DNA from: Bifidobacterium catenulatum subsp. kashiwanohense JCM 15439 = DSM 21854
GTDB lineage: Bacteria; Actinomycetota; Actinomycetes; Actinomycetales; Bifidobacteriaceae
DNA: 64,000 bases
Assembly: GCF_001042615.1 (NCBI RefSeq)
Contig: NZ_AP012327.1
Span: forward strand, 682,001-746,000
Reading direction: 5' to 3'
A program made the translations under genes and the position numbers. The notes below the pieces were generated by a model. The model was not told the DNA's origin, searched no databases, and saw only the letters and a program-made list of their open reading frames with translations. Below are positions 17,076-28,555 of the stretch, piece after piece. How positions within the stretch are numbered: the first letter of the stretch is position 1; the number at the start of each line of letters is the position of its first letter.

Positions 17076-18245
17076 ATGTCTGAGACGGAACAGGAAGAAA
17101 CACAACGCCCCCTGACCATCGCCATGGTGGTCGACACGTCGGGAAACCGAGGCAATGGCACTTCGAATTCGGCATTGCAATGGGCGGAGGAATTGAAACG
17201 GCAAGGCCACACGGTCAGGCTCGTAGGCGTTGGTGCGCCTGAATACCCGGCGCGAGTCAACCATGTGCCTCTGGTCAGTTGGGTGGCGAAGCAGCAGCAG
17301 ATGCAGTTCGCAGAGCCGAGCGACACGCTGTTCAGAATTGCGTTTCAAGGAGTGGACGTGGTGCATATCTACACCCCGTTCCGTTTCGGCCAGCATGCTT
17401 GCAAAGTCGCCAAACAGATGGGAATCGCGGTTACTGCGGGCTATCATGTGCAGCCGGAGAACATCACGTATTCGGCGGGTCCGCTGAAATATATTCCGGG
17501 TATCGACTCGTTTATCTACTGGCTGTTCAATCTGTGGCTGTATCGCAAAATTGGCCATGTGCATGTGCCCACCGAACTTGGCGCAAGTCTGCTGCGTTCC
17601 CACGGATACAAAGCGAAACTGCACGTGATTTCCAACGGATACGAAGCGCGATTCACTCCGAAAACGCAGCGCGATGCAGGGAAGTCCGCGCCGGTTCCGT
17701 TCCATATCGTCGCTTCCGGACGATTGACGAACGAAAAGAATCATGTTGCGTTGATTCAGGCGATCGCGCGTTGCAGGCATGCGCAAGATATTGAATTGAC
17801 GATTGCCGGCACTGGTCCTCTGAAAAAGAAATTGCAGCGACTCGCGTCACGCTTGCTTTCCAGACCGGCGTCGATTGGATTTCATAAGAATACAGAAATG
17901 CCGGCTTTGCTGCGTTCCAGTAATCTGCTGGTGCATCCTTCGATTGCCGATCTTGAGTCGGTGAGTGTGATCGAGGGTATGGCTGCCGGCTTGGTTCCTG
18001 TGATCGCCTCATCGCCGTTGAGTGCGGCAGGCCAGTTTGCGTTGCGAGATGAGTCGCTGTTCCCCGTTGACGATGTGGAAGCGTTGGCGAGACGTATCGA
18101 TTGGTGGATCGACCATCCCGACGAATTGTCGAAATGGAGTGGGATCTACGCCGAACACACCAAGGAACATTATTCGGTGGAGGCGTCCGTGCGTAAGTTC
18201 ATTGCGATGGAACGCGAGGCAATCTCTGACAATATCAGCAAATAA
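17076..18245 (+). CDS. Glycosyltransferase family 4 (GT-B) protein
   Basis: A 389-residue GT-B glycosyltransferase. The N-terminal domain starts IAMVVDTSGNRGNGTS and contains VDVVHIYTPFRFG. The C-terminal donor-binding domain has VASGRLTNEKNHVALIQAI, the middle VHPSIADLESVSVIEGMAAG carrying the acidic donor-binding residues, and VPVIASSPLSA. The start ATG at 17076 follows AGGA by 8 nt. This subgroup often makes glycolipids such as glucosyl-diacylglycerol, but the substrate cannot be told here. A terminator follows. Confidence 0.87.
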   Translation: MSETEQEETQRPLTIAMVVDTSGNRGNGTSNSALQWAEELKRQGHTVRLVGVGAPEYPARVNHVPLVSWVAKQQQMQFAEPSDTLFRIAFQGVDVVHIYTPFRFGQHACKVAKQMGIAVTAGYHVQPENITYSAGPLKYIPGIDSFIYWLFNLWLYRKIGHVHVPTELGASLLRSHGYKAKLHVISNGYEARFTPKTQRDAGKSAPVPFHIVASGRLTNEKNHVALIQAIARCRHAQDIELTIAGTGPLKKKLQRLASRLLSRPASIGFHKNTEMPALLRSSNLLVHPSIADLESVSVIEGMAAGLVPVIASSPLSAAGQFALRDESLFPVDDVEALARRIDWWIDHPDELSKWSGIYAEHTKEHYSVEASVRKFIAMEREAISDNISK

Positions 18246-18316
18246 AGCAATGCGTAATATGCGTAATATGCGGCGTAAATGAAACCACGTATACGATTAA
18301 TGGCTGTTGTGTAAAT

Positions 18317-18352
18317 AAAAAAGGCGCGGGATGAAAGTCCTGCGCCTTTTAT
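18317..18352 (+). terminator. Bidirectional intrinsic terminator
   Basis: AAAAGGCGCGGGA (18319-18331) pairs with TCCTGCGCCTTTT (18338-18350), including one wobble pair, with A/T runs on both sides. It serves the glycosyltransferase and the convergent threonine aldolase gene. Confidence 0.85.
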
Positions 18353-18400
18353 TGTTCGTTTTTTAATAATTATTCTGTGCCTATTCTCATCGGCGATGCG

Positions 18401-19426
18401 CTACAGCAGTGCGATCAGCTGCTCAACCTGCTCGTCGGTGGTGGCCCAGCTGGTGCAGATGCGCATCACCGTGTGCGTGTCGTCGGCCTTTTCCATGAAG
18501 CCGAGGCGCACGCTGCGCTGCAAACGTTCGGACGTCTCGTTATCAAGTGTGATGAAGATCTGATTGGTCGGCGCGTCGAAGGTGAGCGTATAGCCGCGTT
18601 CCACGAGCACTTCGCGAATGCGGTCGGCCGCATCGTTGGCGCGGCGGGCGATTCTGCAGTACAAGTTGTCGGTGAACAGCGTGTCGAATTGCACGCCCAG
18701 CAGCCATCCCTTGGCGAGCAAAGCTCCATGCTGTTTGACGAGCGTCACGAAGTTCTTCGGCATGTTGCCGTGCGTGAACACCACTGCTTCGCCGAACATG
18801 GCACCCACCTTGGTGCCGCCGATGTAGAACACATCCGCGATGCGTGCGATGTCTTCAAGTGTCACGTCGTTGCCGGTTGCGGTCAGCGCGTAGCCGAGTC
18901 GTGCGCCGTCGATGAACAATGGCATGTCGTACTTTGTGCAGATCTTGCGGATCGCTTCGAGTTCGTCGAGCGTGTAGAGCGTGCCATATTCGGTGGACTG
19001 TGAAATGTACACGCATCCGGGGAATACCATATGCGTGTAGTTGCCGTCCGCATAGAACGTGGCGCAATATTCATCGAGCTCGTTCGCATTGATCTTGCCG
19101 TCATGGTGGGGGAGCGTCAGCACCTTGTGGCCGGTGAATTCGATAGCGCCCGCCTCATGCACGTTCACATGGCCAGTGTTTGCCGCGACCACGCCGGCAT
19201 ACTGCGGTGTGATGGAGTCGATGATGGTCTGATTGGTTTGCGTGCCACCTACCAGGAAGAAAATTTGAGCGTCGGGGCAGGAGCATGCCTCGCGAATCTT
19301 GGTTTTCGCGCTTTCGCAGATGCTGTCATTGCCGTAACCCGGATATTGGTTCTGCTCGATCTGTTCGATGCGTTCGATGATTTCCGGCGTTGCCGTACAG
19401 GAATAGTCGTTTTCAAAAGACAGCAT
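18401..19426 (-). CDS. ltaE: Low-specificity L-threonine aldolase
   Basis: A 341-residue PLP fold-type I enzyme that splits L-threonine (and allo-threonine) to glycine and acetaldehyde. It starts MLSFENDYSCTATPEIIERI and has the PLP-phosphate region VGGTQTNQTII, the Asp/His region LFIDGARLGYA and the PLP-binding Lys in YIGGTKVGAMFGEAVV. Family members are about 330-350 residues. It stands alone, with terminators on both sides. An alternative name is ltaA. Confidence 0.88.
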   Translation of the reverse strand: MLSFENDYSCTATPEIIERIEQIEQNQYPGYGNDSICESAKTKIREACSCPDAQIFFLVGGTQTNQTIIDSITPQYAGVVAANTGHVNVHEAGAIEFTGHKVLTLPHHDGKINANELDEYCATFYADGNYTHMVFPGCVYISQSTEYGTLYTLDELEAIRKICTKYDMPLFIDGARLGYALTATGNDVTLEDIARIADVFYIGGTKVGAMFGEAVVFTHGNMPKNFVTLVKQHGALLAKGWLLGVQFDTLFTDNLYCRIARRANDAADRIREVLVERGYTLTFDAPTNQIFITLDNETSERLQRSVRLGFMEKADDTHTVMRICTSWATTDEQVEQLIALL

Positions 19427-19501
19427 GATGCGCTCCTTGTATCTGACTTATGCTGATGACTTGCGATCGGCTGTTTGCTGTATTCAAGCCTTCCGGATAG
19501 C

Positions 19502-19533
19502 AAAAGACCTCGGAATTTCTTCCGAGGTCTTTA
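19502..19533 (-). terminator. Terminator of tRNA-His
   Basis: Perfect 13-bp arms (19503-19515 and 19520-19532, starting AAAGACCTCGGAA) with a 4-nt loop. Read on the minus strand the stem ends in TTTT directly after the tRNA. Confidence 0.85.
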
Positions 19534-19534
19534 C

Positions 19535-19611
19535 TGGGGTGGCTAACGCGGCTCGAACGCGCGACCTTCTGAACCACAATCAGATGCTCTACCAACTGAG
19601 CTATAGCCACC
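19535..19611 (-). tRNA. tRNA-His (GTG anticodon)
   Basis: The minus strand folds as a cloverleaf: acceptor GTGGCTA/TAGCCAC, D arm GCTC...GAGC, anticodon stem TCTGA/TCAGA with loop TTGTGGT (anticodon GTG), and a T arm with TTCGAGC. C73 and a CCA end are encoded, and a G at position -1 (19611), typical of tRNA-His, precedes the acceptor. Confidence 0.95.
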
Positions 19612-19887
19612 ATGTTTTCACTTCGTGCAGAAGCGCAACAGGTGAAAACTATACACGATTTTCCAGCTATGTCTACATCGGCGTGTTGCATATGCCTGCC
19701 GTCGGCTTGCGCTGTGGGCTGTTCATTATGTGAATGGCAGATTACACAAAGCCGAAACTCACGCGTACCTTGTAGTCGCTGCATGCGGGAGGGTGTGCGG
19801 TAACGGCGGTGCGAGCCGTCTCGGAGTATTTTCGGCGTATGTGGATCATCGGCCGAAAAGCTGTGAAGTGTGAAGGAAGAGATATTC

Positions 19888-20928
19888 ATGCAGAAGGTCA
19901 AAGCGTTTGGTGATTGGCTTACCAAGTGGTTCACCGCGATTGTGATTGTGTGGGCCGTGTTCAACTATTTCGTGCCGCAGGCAAGCTTGTGGGGCAAGTC
20001 CTATACCGGTTATTTCCTGGGTATCGTGCTGTTCGGTATGGGTCTTACCTTGACCCTCGACGATTTCAAGCGCATTCTCACCCAGCCTCTGATGGTCATC
20101 GTCGGCACCGTGGCCCACTTCGTCATCATGCCGTTGGTGGCTGTGCTGCTGTGCTGGATTTTCCGTCTTGATGGTGCGCTCGCCGTCGGTGTGATTCTGG
20201 TCGGCTGCTGCCCGTCCGGAACCTCGTCCAACGTGATGAGCTATCTGAGCCGTGGCGATGTGGCGCTGGATGTGTCCATCGGCATTCTGTCCACGCTGTG
20301 CGCGCCGTTCATGATTCCGCTGTTGATGCAGTGGCTCGCTTCCCAGTATGTGTCGGTTCCGGTGGAATCCCTGTTCCTCAATGCGGTTAAGGTGGTGCTG
20401 TTCCCGATCGCTCTTGGCGTGATCTGCCATGCCATTTTCGGCGAGAAGATCGAGAAGATCACGGTCGCTCTGCCGATCGTGTCCCAGGTGGCCATTCTGC
20501 TTATCATCGGCGTGGTCGTCGCGGCCAACGGTCCGAAGCTGTTCGTGGCTTCCTCGTTGCTTGCCATTCCGGTGGTCATTCTGCACAACCTGTGCGGATA
20601 TGCGCTGGGCTTCGGCTTCTCCAAGCTCATGTACAAGGTGTATCCGAAGGGCTTCCGTTATGCGCAACAGAAGGCCATCACCTTCGAGGTCGGAATGCAG
20701 GATTCCGCGTTGGGGGCGACTTTGGCGCTGACGTCGTTCGCGTCCAATCCGTTGGCCGCGGTGCCGTCCACGTTCTTCAGCGTTTGGCACAACATTTCCG
20801 GCTCCGTGCTGTCCAGCTGGTGGCGTGAGCATGATGACAGGCATCAGATTCATCCTGATTCCGACAATGGCGAGAAGGGCTCGGCTGCGAAGGCCCGTGA
20901 AGACGCCGTTGAAACGGCCAACGGCTGA
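19888..20928 (+). CDS. Bile acid:sodium symporter family (BASS) transporter
   Basis: A 346-residue integral membrane protein with about nine to ten hydrophobic segments. Family hallmarks include GIVLFGMGLTLTLDDF, VGVILVGCCPSGTSSNVMSYLSRGD and FEVGMQDSALGATLA. Homologues import organic anions with sodium; the substrate here could be a bile acid, pantothenate or a keto acid. The ATG at 19888 follows GGAAGAG. The C-terminal tail after residue 318 is polar. A terminator follows. It is a stand-alone gene. Confidence 0.88.
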   Translation: MQKVKAFGDWLTKWFTAIVIVWAVFNYFVPQASLWGKSYTGYFLGIVLFGMGLTLTLDDFKRILTQPLMVIVGTVAHFVIMPLVAVLLCWIFRLDGALAVGVILVGCCPSGTSSNVMSYLSRGDVALDVSIGILSTLCAPFMIPLLMQWLASQYVSVPVESLFLNAVKVVLFPIALGVICHAIFGEKIEKITVALPIVSQVAILLIIGVVVAANGPKLFVASSLLAIPVVILHNLCGYALGFGFSKLMYKVYPKGFRYAQQKAITFEVGMQDSALGATLALTSFASNPLAAVPSTFFSVWHNISGSVLSSWWREHDDRHQIHPDSDNGEKGSAAKAREDAVETANG

Positions 20929-20960
20929 CATTCGTCAGTAGATTTCGTCGTTATATTGCG

Positions 20961-21004
20961 CATTCCCTGAATCTTTCAAAATGATTCAGGGAATGTTCTA
21001 TTTT
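20961..21004 (+). terminator. Intrinsic terminator after the BASS transporter
   Basis: CATTCCCTGAATC (20961-20973) and GATTCAGGGAATG (20983-20995) form a perfect 13-bp stem, followed by TTCTATTTT. Confidence 0.88.
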
Positions 21005-21120
21005 GAGTGGTGTAAACGTGTCATTGTGATGTTTTGTTACATTACGCTGATGTAGACAAAATGATTGAAATTATTGGGATTTAAGGGCGTTTTCACCTGT
21101 ATTTTTTGTTCGTTTTAAGG

Positions 21121-21410
21121 TATACTGTAACCGAAGGCCGGAGTTGTGGATCAGTCGAGGATTCGTCAGGTCGCAACGAAGCGTCTATGGCCGCGAGGTT
21201 CATGCGCAACGCCTTTAAGATATAACTGAACAATAGCGATTCGAGATGGCGGCGATGGGGTAGTACGGCGAACGCGCCGGGCCGCAAATGCAAAACAGAC
21301 AACGAGACTGAAGAGTGCGCGCAAGGCGGCGCGTGGCAAAGAAGTGGGAACCTCCTTCCCAGACGGATGGCCCCGGATTCGAAAGGATTCGGGGCCATCC
21401 CTTTTGCGAC
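21121..21410 (+). ncRNA. Candidate non-coding RNA with its own -10 box and terminator
   Basis: TATACT at 21121-21126 is a good -10 (a -35 is weak; TGTATT lies 17 bp upstream). About 240 nt later a GC-rich hairpin (GGATGGCCCC pairing with GGGGCCATCC, about 21366-21402) is followed by CTTTT. Between them the sequence is GC-rich, stop-filled in the forward frames and shows local inverted repeats, for example GGGAA-CCTCC-TTCCC. I do not recognise 6S, SRP, tmRNA or RNase P signatures. It fills most of the 744-bp gap before rpsL. Confidence 0.45.
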
Positions 21411-21429
21411 TTGCGACACGGCATGTTGG

Positions 21430-21452
21430 AATGTCTCGGGAATCCGTATAAT
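21430..21452 (+). promoter_or_regulatory. Promoter of the str operon (rpsL-rpsG-fusA)
   Basis: A consensus -10 TATAAT lies at 21447-21452, with a TTGGAA-like -35 about 15 bp upstream. It follows the terminator of the candidate RNA. The implied rpsL leader of about 210 nt (to 21672) holds a GGGATATCCC palindrome but no recognisable gene. Confidence 0.6.
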
Positions 21453-21672
21453 AGTAATTCGTGTGTGCCAACGGCATGCCTTATGTAACAGGCGTGCGGG
21501 TTGGGATATCCCGGAACTCGATTGCATCACGCGCAGCAATGCGGCGGTGAGAGAGGGATGGGCCATCGGGCCGGTGGACTGTGGCTATCCTCACGATTCA
21601 GATGCGTGGAGTGTGGGTGCAGTGCGGCGGTCACACAAAAGCAAGAGAAACCACTGAATCGGAGAATTCAAG

Positions 21673-22044
21673 TTGCCTACTATTGAACAGCTCGTCCGTA
21701 AGGGACGTCAGGCAAAGCCGAAGAAGTCCAAGACTTTGGCACTGAAGGGAAGCCCGCTGCGCCGCGGCGTGTGCACCCGTGTTTACACCACCACCCCGAA
21801 GAAGCCGAACTCGGCACTGCGTAAGGTCGCTCGTGTGCGCCTGAGCTCCGGTGTGGAAGTCACCGCTTACATCCCGGGCGAAGGCCACAACCTGCAGGAG
21901 CACTCCATTGTGCTCGTGCGCGGCGGCCGTGTCAAGGATCTGCCGGGTGTTCGTTACCACATCGTTCGTGGCGCCCTCGATACCCAGGGTGTGAAGGATC
22001 GCAAGCAGGGTCGTTCCCTGTACGGAGCAAAGAAGGCGAAGTAA
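21673..22044 (+). CDS. rpsL: 30S ribosomal protein S12
   Basis: A 123-residue protein of the decoding centre. It begins [12 protein letters not shown] after a TTG start at 21673 with GGAGAA upstream, and contains the conserved [18 protein letters not shown] and the PGVRYH loop, with Lys residues at the positions linked to streptomycin response. It leads the str operon with rpsG 5 bp downstream and fusA after that. Confidence 0.98.
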   Translation: MPTIEQLVRKGRQAKPKKSKTLALKGSPLRRGVCTRVYTTTPKKPNSALRKVARVRLSSGVEVTAYIPGEGHNLQEHSIVLVRGGRVKDLPGVRYHIVRGALDTQGVKDRKQGRSLYGAKKAK

Positions 22045-22049
22045 GAGAT

Positions 22050-22520
22050 ATGTCACGTAAAGGACCTTCCAAGAAGCATCAGCTGCTGCCGGATCCGATT
22101 TACGGTTCCACTGTTGTGGCACAGCTCATCAACAAGATTCTGCTCGACGGCAAGAAGTCGATCGCCGAAGACATCGTCTACTCCGCTCTCGATATGGTCA
22201 AGGAAAAGACCGATCAGGAGCCGGTGGCAGTGCTTAAGCGCGCTCTCGACAACATCCGTCCGTCCCTCGAGGTTCGCTCCCGCCGCGTCGGTGGCGCTAC
22301 CTACCAGGTTCCGGTCGAAGTGAAGCCGGCTCGTGCGAACACCCTGTCTCTGCGCTGGCTGACTGACTTCTCCCGCGCCCGTCGTGAGAAGACCATGGCT
22401 GAGCGTCTGGCCAACGAAATCCTCGATGCCTCCAATGGCCTTGGTGCTTCTGTCAAGCGTCGCGAGGATACTCATAAGATGGCAGAGGCCAACAAGGCCT
22501 TCGCTCATTACCGCTGGTAA
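22050..22520 (+). CDS. rpsG: 30S ribosomal protein S7
   Basis: A 156-residue 16S rRNA-binding protein that nucleates assembly of the 30S head. It begins [20 protein letters not shown] and ends with [11 protein letters not shown], matching the family length. It sits between rpsL and fusA with short spacers, in the standard str operon order. Confidence 0.98.
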   Translation: MSRKGPSKKHQLLPDPIYGSTVVAQLINKILLDGKKSIAEDIVYSALDMVKEKTDQEPVAVLKRALDNIRPSLEVRSRRVGGATYQVPVEVKPARANTLSLRWLTDFSRARREKTMAERLANEILDASNGLGASVKRREDTHKMAEANKAFAHYRW

Positions 22521-22550
22521 TTAGTCGAGAACGAGAGTTAAGGAACACTC

Positions 22551-24680
22551 ATGGCACTAGACGTGCTCAATGATCTCAACCAGATCCGTAACATCGGCAT
22601 CATGGCTCACATCGATGCCGGTAAGACCACTACCACCGAACGTATCCTGTACTACACCGGCAAGAACTACAAGATCGGCGAGACCCATGACGGTGCCTCG
22701 ACGATGGACTTCATGGCTCAGGAGCAGGAACGCGGCATCACCATCCAGTCCGCTGCAACCACTTGCTTCTGGAACCGTCAGACCCATGACGAGAAGCAGA
22801 AGTTCCAGATCAACATCATCGATACCCCGGGCCACGTGGACTTCACGGCCGAGGTAGAGCGCTCCCTGCGTGTGCTCGATGGTGCTGTTGCCGTGTTCGA
22901 CGGCAAGGAAGGTGTGGAGCCTCAGTCCGAGACCGTTTGGCGTCAGGCTGACAAGTACGGCGTTCCGCGTATCTGCTTCATCAACAAGATGGATAAGCTC
23001 GGCGCTGACTTCTACTACTCCGTCGACACCATCAAAACCAAGCTGGGCGCGACCCCGCTTGTCGTGCAGCTGCCGATCGGCGCTGAGAACGACTTCGCCG
23101 GCGTTGTCGATCTGATTCGTATGAAGGCTTACGTCTGGAACGACGTTTCCGGCGACATGGGCGCTCACTACGACACCACCGACATCCCGGCCGACCTGCA
23201 GGACAAGGCTGAGCAGTATCGTGCAGAGCTGCTCGACCAGGTCGCAGAGTCCGATGAAGAGCTGCTTGAGAAGTATCTCGAGTCTGGCGAACTAACTGAG
23301 GACGAGATCCGTAGCGGCATCCGTAAGCTCACCATCAACCGTGAAGCCTACCCGGTGCTCTGCGGCTCCGCCTTCAAGGACAAGGGTGTTCAGCCGATGC
23401 TGGACGCCGTCGTCGACTACCTGCCGAGCCCGGAGGACGTTCCGTCCATCGTCGGTTTCGATCCGAAGGACGAATCCATCGAGATCGATCGCAAGCCAAC
23501 CACCGATGATCCGTTCTCTGCTCTGGTCTTCAAGATCTCTACCCACCCGTTCTACGGCAAGCTCGTGTTCGTGCGCGTCTACTCCGGCGCCGTCACCCCG
23601 GGCGACACCGTGCTTGACTCCACCAAGGGCAAGAAGGAACGCGTCGGCAAGATCTTCCAGATGCACGCCGACAAGGAGAACCCGGTCGATGCCGCCGAAG
23701 CCGGCAACATCTACACCTTCGTGGGCCTGAAGAACATCACCACCGGTGACACCCTGTGCGATGAAAAGGCTCCGATCTCCCTCGAATCCATGACCTTCCC
23801 GGATCCGGTGATCGAGGTGGCCGTGGAGCCGAAGACCAAGGCCGATCAGGAGAAGATGAGCATCGCTTTGGCGAAGCTGTCCGACGAAGATCCGACCTTC
23901 CAGGTGAAGACCGACGAAGAGTCCGGCCAGACTCTGATCTCCGGCATGGGCGAGCTGCAGCTCGACATCATCGTCGACCGTATGCGTCGTGAATTCAAGG
24001 TGGAGTGCAACGTGGGTAACCCGCAGGTTGCATACCGCGAGACGATCCGCAAGGCCGTCATGAACCAGGAATACACGCACAAGAAGCAGACCGGTGGTTC
24101 CGGCCAGTTCGCAAAGGTCTTGATGAACTTCGAGCCGCTCAACACCGAAGAGGGCGAGACCTACGAGTTCGTCAACGAGGTCACTGGCGGCCACATCACC
24201 AAGGAATTCATTCCTTCCATCGATGCTGGTGTGCAGGAAGCCATGGAATCCGGCGTGCTCGCCGGCTTCCCGGTGGTTGGCGTCAAGGCTACCGTCACCG
24301 ACGGCCAGGTCCACGACGTCGACTCCTCCGAAATGGCCTTCAAGATCGCAGGTTCCATGTGCTTCAAGGAAGCTGCTCCGAAGGCTAAGCCGGTCATCCT
24401 CGAGCCGATCATGGCCGTGGAAGTGCGTACTCCGGAAGAGTACATGGGCGACGTGATGGGCGATATCAACGCCCGTCGTGGTTCCATCCAGTCCATGACC
24501 GACTCCACCGGTGTCAAGGTCATCGATGCCAAGGTTCCGCTGTCCGAGATGTTCGGCTACATCGGCGACCTCCGCTCCAAGACCCAGGGCCGTGCAATGT
24601 TCACCATGCAGATGGACTCCTACGCTGAGGTTCCGAAGAACGTCTCCGAGGAGATCATCAAGGCCCAGCGCGGCGAGTGA
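22551..24680 (+). CDS. fusA: Elongation factor G
   Basis: A 709-residue translocase GTPase. G1 is in [20 protein letters not shown], the switch I region is [15 protein letters not shown]3 is DTPGHVDFT and G4 is NKMDK. Domains II-V follow, including [13 protein letters not shown] and, near the C-terminus, RGSIQSM. It drives tRNA-mRNA translocation and, with RRF, ribosome recycling. It is the third gene of the str operon. Confidence 0.98.
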   Translation: MALDVLNDLNQIRNIGIMAHIDAGKTTTTERILYYTGKNYKIGETHDGASTMDFMAQEQERGITIQSAATTCFWNRQTHDEKQKFQINIIDTPGHVDFTAEVERSLRVLDGAVAVFDGKEGVEPQSETVWRQADKYGVPRICFINKMDKLGADFYYSVDTIKTKLGATPLVVQLPIGAENDFAGVVDLIRMKAYVWNDVSGDMGAHYDTTDIPADLQDKAEQYRAELLDQVAESDEELLEKYLESGELTEDEIRSGIRKLTINREAYPVLCGSAFKDKGVQPMLDAVVDYLPSPEDVPSIVGFDPKDESIEIDRKPTTDDPFSALVFKISTHPFYGKLVFVRVYSGAVTPGDTVLDSTKGKKERVGKIFQMHADKENPVDAAEAGNIYTFVGLKNITTGDTLCDEKAPISLESMTFPDPVIEVAVEPKTKADQEKMSIALAKLSDEDPTFQVKTDEESGQTLISGMGELQLDIIVDRMRREFKVECNVGNPQVAYRETIRKAVMNQEYTHKKQTGGSGQFAKVLMNFEPLNTEEGETYEFVNEVTGGHITKEFIPSIDAGVQEAMESGVLAGFPVVGVKATVTDGQVHDVDSSEMAFKIAGSMCFKEAAPKAKPVILEPIMAVEVRTPEEYMGDVMGDINARRGSIQSMTDSTGVKVIDAKVPLSEMFGYIGDLRSKTQGRAMFTMQMDSYAEVPKNVSEEIIKAQRGE

Positions 24681-24710
24681 CACGCGCTGCCGCTTAAGTG
24701 GAAACTGTCT

Positions 24711-24744
24711 CCAGTCAGCGCTAGTATTTTGTAGCGCTGACTGG
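24711..24744 (+). other. Hairpin in the fusA-tuf spacer
   Basis: CCAGTCAGCGCTA (24711-24723) and TAGCGCTGACTGG (24732-24744) form a perfect 13-bp stem with an 8-nt loop. No T run follows. It may be a partial terminator, an mRNA processing signal or an attenuator ahead of tuf. A TAAAAT at 24783-24788 is a possible -10 for a separate tuf promoter. Confidence 0.5.
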
Positions 24745-24849
24745 GTTCGGGCTCCAAAGTGGCACAAACCCGTCAAACCCAGTAAAATGTAGCGAGTGCC
24801 TTGAAGTGAGTTCAAGGCTTACTACGAGACGTCCAGGAGGACAAAACAC

Positions 24850-26049
<1,200 letters not shown>

Positions 26050-26088
26050 TTTCTGCTTGATGTCAAGACACGCTTGAACTAGCGTTTT

Positions 26089-26131
26089 AGGAAAACCTCC
26101 CAAGGCATTTTGCTGAGGGAGGTTTTCCTAT
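26089..26131 (+). terminator. Intrinsic terminator of tuf
   Basis: AGGAAAACCTCCC (26089-26101) pairs perfectly with GGGAGGTTTTCCT (26117-26129). Confidence 0.85.
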
Positions 26132-26228
26132 ATATGGAAGGCTTACCGACAAAGTATGCACACCGTGGCATAATGAGCAAGGCTCTTTTTAAGCTTTCCC
26201 TGTTAGACGAAGAAATAGGTGAGTTAAT

Positions 26229-26792
26229 TTGGCACAGACTACCAATGACATCAAGAACGGTTCCGTCCTGAACCTCGATGGCCAGCTGTGGGCCGTCATC
26301 AAGTTCCAGCACGTCAAGCCGGGCAAGGGCCCTGCTTTCGTGCGCACCACCATCAAGAACGTGCTCTCGGGCAAGATCGTCGACAAGACCTTCAATGCCG
26401 GCATGAAGATGGAATTCGAAACCGTCGACAACCGCAACCTCCAGTACTCCTACGAGGACGGCGACAATTTCGTGTTCATGGATATGACCACCTACGATCA
26501 GATCTACATTCCGAAGACTCTCGTCGGCGACCAGGCCAAGTTCCTGCTGGAAGGAACTGACTGCGTCGTGTCCTTCCACGACGGCACCCCGCTGTCCGTC
26601 GAACTGCCGGCTTCCGTGATCCTGACCGTCACCCATACCGAACCGGGTCTGCAGGGCAACCGTTCCAACGCCGGTACCAAGCCGGCCACCGTTGAGACTG
26701 GTGCCGAGATTCAGGTTCCGCTGTTCATCGGCGAAGGCGAGAAGGTCAAGGTGAACACCACCGACGGCTCCTACCTCGGCCGCGAGAACTGA
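26229..26792 (+). CDS. efp: Elongation factor P
   Basis: A 187-residue factor that relieves ribosome stalling at polyproline stretches. It has the N-terminal KOW-like domain ([21 protein letters not shown]), the loop [12 protein letters not shown] whose Lys is the modification site in many bacteria, and a C-terminal OB domain containing [18 protein letters not shown]. The start codon is TTG at 26229 with AGGTGAG upstream. nusB follows 22 bp later. Confidence 0.97.
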   Translation: MAQTTNDIKNGSVLNLDGQLWAVIKFQHVKPGKGPAFVRTTIKNVLSGKIVDKTFNAGMKMEFETVDNRNLQYSYEDGDNFVFMDMTTYDQIYIPKTLVGDQAKFLLEGTDCVVSFHDGTPLSVELPASVILTVTHTEPGLQGNRSNAGTKPATVETGAEIQVPLFIGEGEKVKVNTTDGSYLGREN

Positions 26793-26814
26793 GAGTAAGG
26801 ACGAAAGAAGTTTC

Positions 26815-27258
26815 ATGGCACGTTCCACCGCTCGTAAGAGGGCTCTGAATACGTTGTATGAAGCGGATGAGAAGGGACAGGACATCCTGTCCCTTCTTGC
26901 TGAGCGCATTGAGCAGCCCGGCGCCCAGACTCCGCTGCCTGAATACGCCATCGAAATCGTTCGTGGCGTTGCGGAACATATCGCAGCCATCGATTCCACG
27001 CTTGACGAGCATTCCACCGGTTGGAAGGTCAAGCGTATGGGCGTTGTCGATCGCAATATTCTGCGTATCGCGGCGTGGGAGATCATGTTCAATGATGATG
27101 TTCCGAATATGGTGGCCATCGACGAGGCGCTTGGCCTTGCCAAGACGCTGTGTGATGACGAATCACCGGCATTCATCCACGGTCTGCTCAGCGCCGTCAG
27201 CGCTGATGCGGATGCCGCTCAAGTGGATGAGCAACCGACCGAACCTTCAGCTGAATAA
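26815..27258 (+). CDS. nusB: Transcription antitermination factor NusB
   Basis: A 147-residue all-helical RNA-binding protein that acts with NusE in rRNA antitermination. It has ARSTARKRALNTLYEADEKGQD at the start and the family block WKVKRMGVVDRNILRIAAWEIMF followed by NMVAIDEALGLAKTLCDDESPAFIHGLL. The tail is acidic. It is probably in one transcript with efp and upstream of the carAB genes. Confidence 0.95.
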   Translation: MARSTARKRALNTLYEADEKGQDILSLLAERIEQPGAQTPLPEYAIEIVRGVAEHIAAIDSTLDEHSTGWKVKRMGVVDRNILRIAAWEIMFNDDVPNMVAIDEALGLAKTLCDDESPAFIHGLLSAVSADADAAQVDEQPTEPSAE

Positions 27259-27345
27259 AGCTGAAAGTTAAGCGATTCGGCCGGGTCGCGAGTCCTAACC
27301 GGCCGCTATCCTTGGTACGAATACCTTGACTATAAGGGGGTTTTG

Positions 27346-28555
27346 GTGAACCAGTATGATTCCGAAGCCGTGATGTTTGACCCTCAAGATGCCGTTCTCG
27401 TTCTCGAAGACGGACAGGTGTATGTGGGTGAGCCTTACGGCGCGATCGGCACGACCAGCGGGGAGATCGTTTTCGCGACCGGCATGACCGGTTATCAGGA
27501 GACGCTTACGGACCCCAGCTACGATCGTCAGATCGTGGTACAGACGTTCCCTCATATTGGGAACACGGGAATCAATGGGGAGGATCCGGAATCCACGCGA
27601 ATCTGGGTTGCCGGCTACGTCGTGCGCGATCCCAGCCCGAACGTAAGTAATTGGCGCGCTACCGGCAGCCTTGATGACGATCTGGAAGCCAACAAGATTG
27701 TTGGCATCAGCCGTATCGACACCCGCAAGCTGGTGCGTCACCTGCGTTCCGCCGGTGTAATGCGTGCTGCGATTTTCTCCGGTGACGCCCTGCTTGACGA
27801 CAATGGCAAGCTACGTACCATCGAATCCATGCTCGACGAGGTCAAATCCACTCCGCAGATGAAGGGGATGAGCCTCTACGACGAGGTCAGCACCAAGGAA
27901 GCCTACACCATCGAACCGTGTGGTGAATTCGCGGGCAAGGAACCGTTGTTCACCATCGCCGCTGTCGATCTTGGCATCAAGGCCATGACTCCGCATCGTA
28001 TGGCTGAACGCGGTTGCCGTGTGCATGTGGTGCCTTCCAGCATCACGTTCGACGAGCTTGAAGCTCTCCATCCTGATGGTGTTTTCTTCTCCAATGGCCC
28101 GGGAGATCCGGAACAGGCCGCCCCTGAAGTGAACTTGCTTCGTCAGGTGCTTGATGCAGGTTATCCGTTCTTCGGTATCTGCTTCGGCAACCAGCTGCTC
28201 GGACGTGCGCTTGGCTTCGGTACGTACAAGCTGAAGTTCGGCCACCGTGGCATCAACCAGCCGGTCAAAGACATGACTACCGGCAAAATCGAAATTACCG
28301 CGCACAACCACGGTTTCGCCGTCGACGCGCCGATCGGCGAAACCGTTGACGCGCCGTTCGAAAACGGCAAGTATGGCAAGGTGTTCGTCAGTCACATCGA
28401 TCTGAACGACAACGTGGTTGAAGGCCTGCAGTGCGTCGATATTCCGGCATTCTCCGTGCAGTACCATCCGGAGGCCGCAGCCGGCCCGCACGATGCCGCA
28501 TACCTGTTCGATCGTTTCGTGGATCTCATGCGTTCCGCCAAGGAGGGAACCCGCA

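Noticed and set aside
19845..20931. Minus-strand 361-codon reading frame opposite the BASS transporter
   Set aside because: The plus strand encodes a clear membrane transporter with family motifs; the antisense frame is His/Gln/Arg-rich with no signature.
21093..21566. Minus-strand reading frame of 157 codons upstream of rpsL
   Set aside because: It crosses a terminator hairpin and the rpsL promoter, has no ribosome site and looks like random coding.
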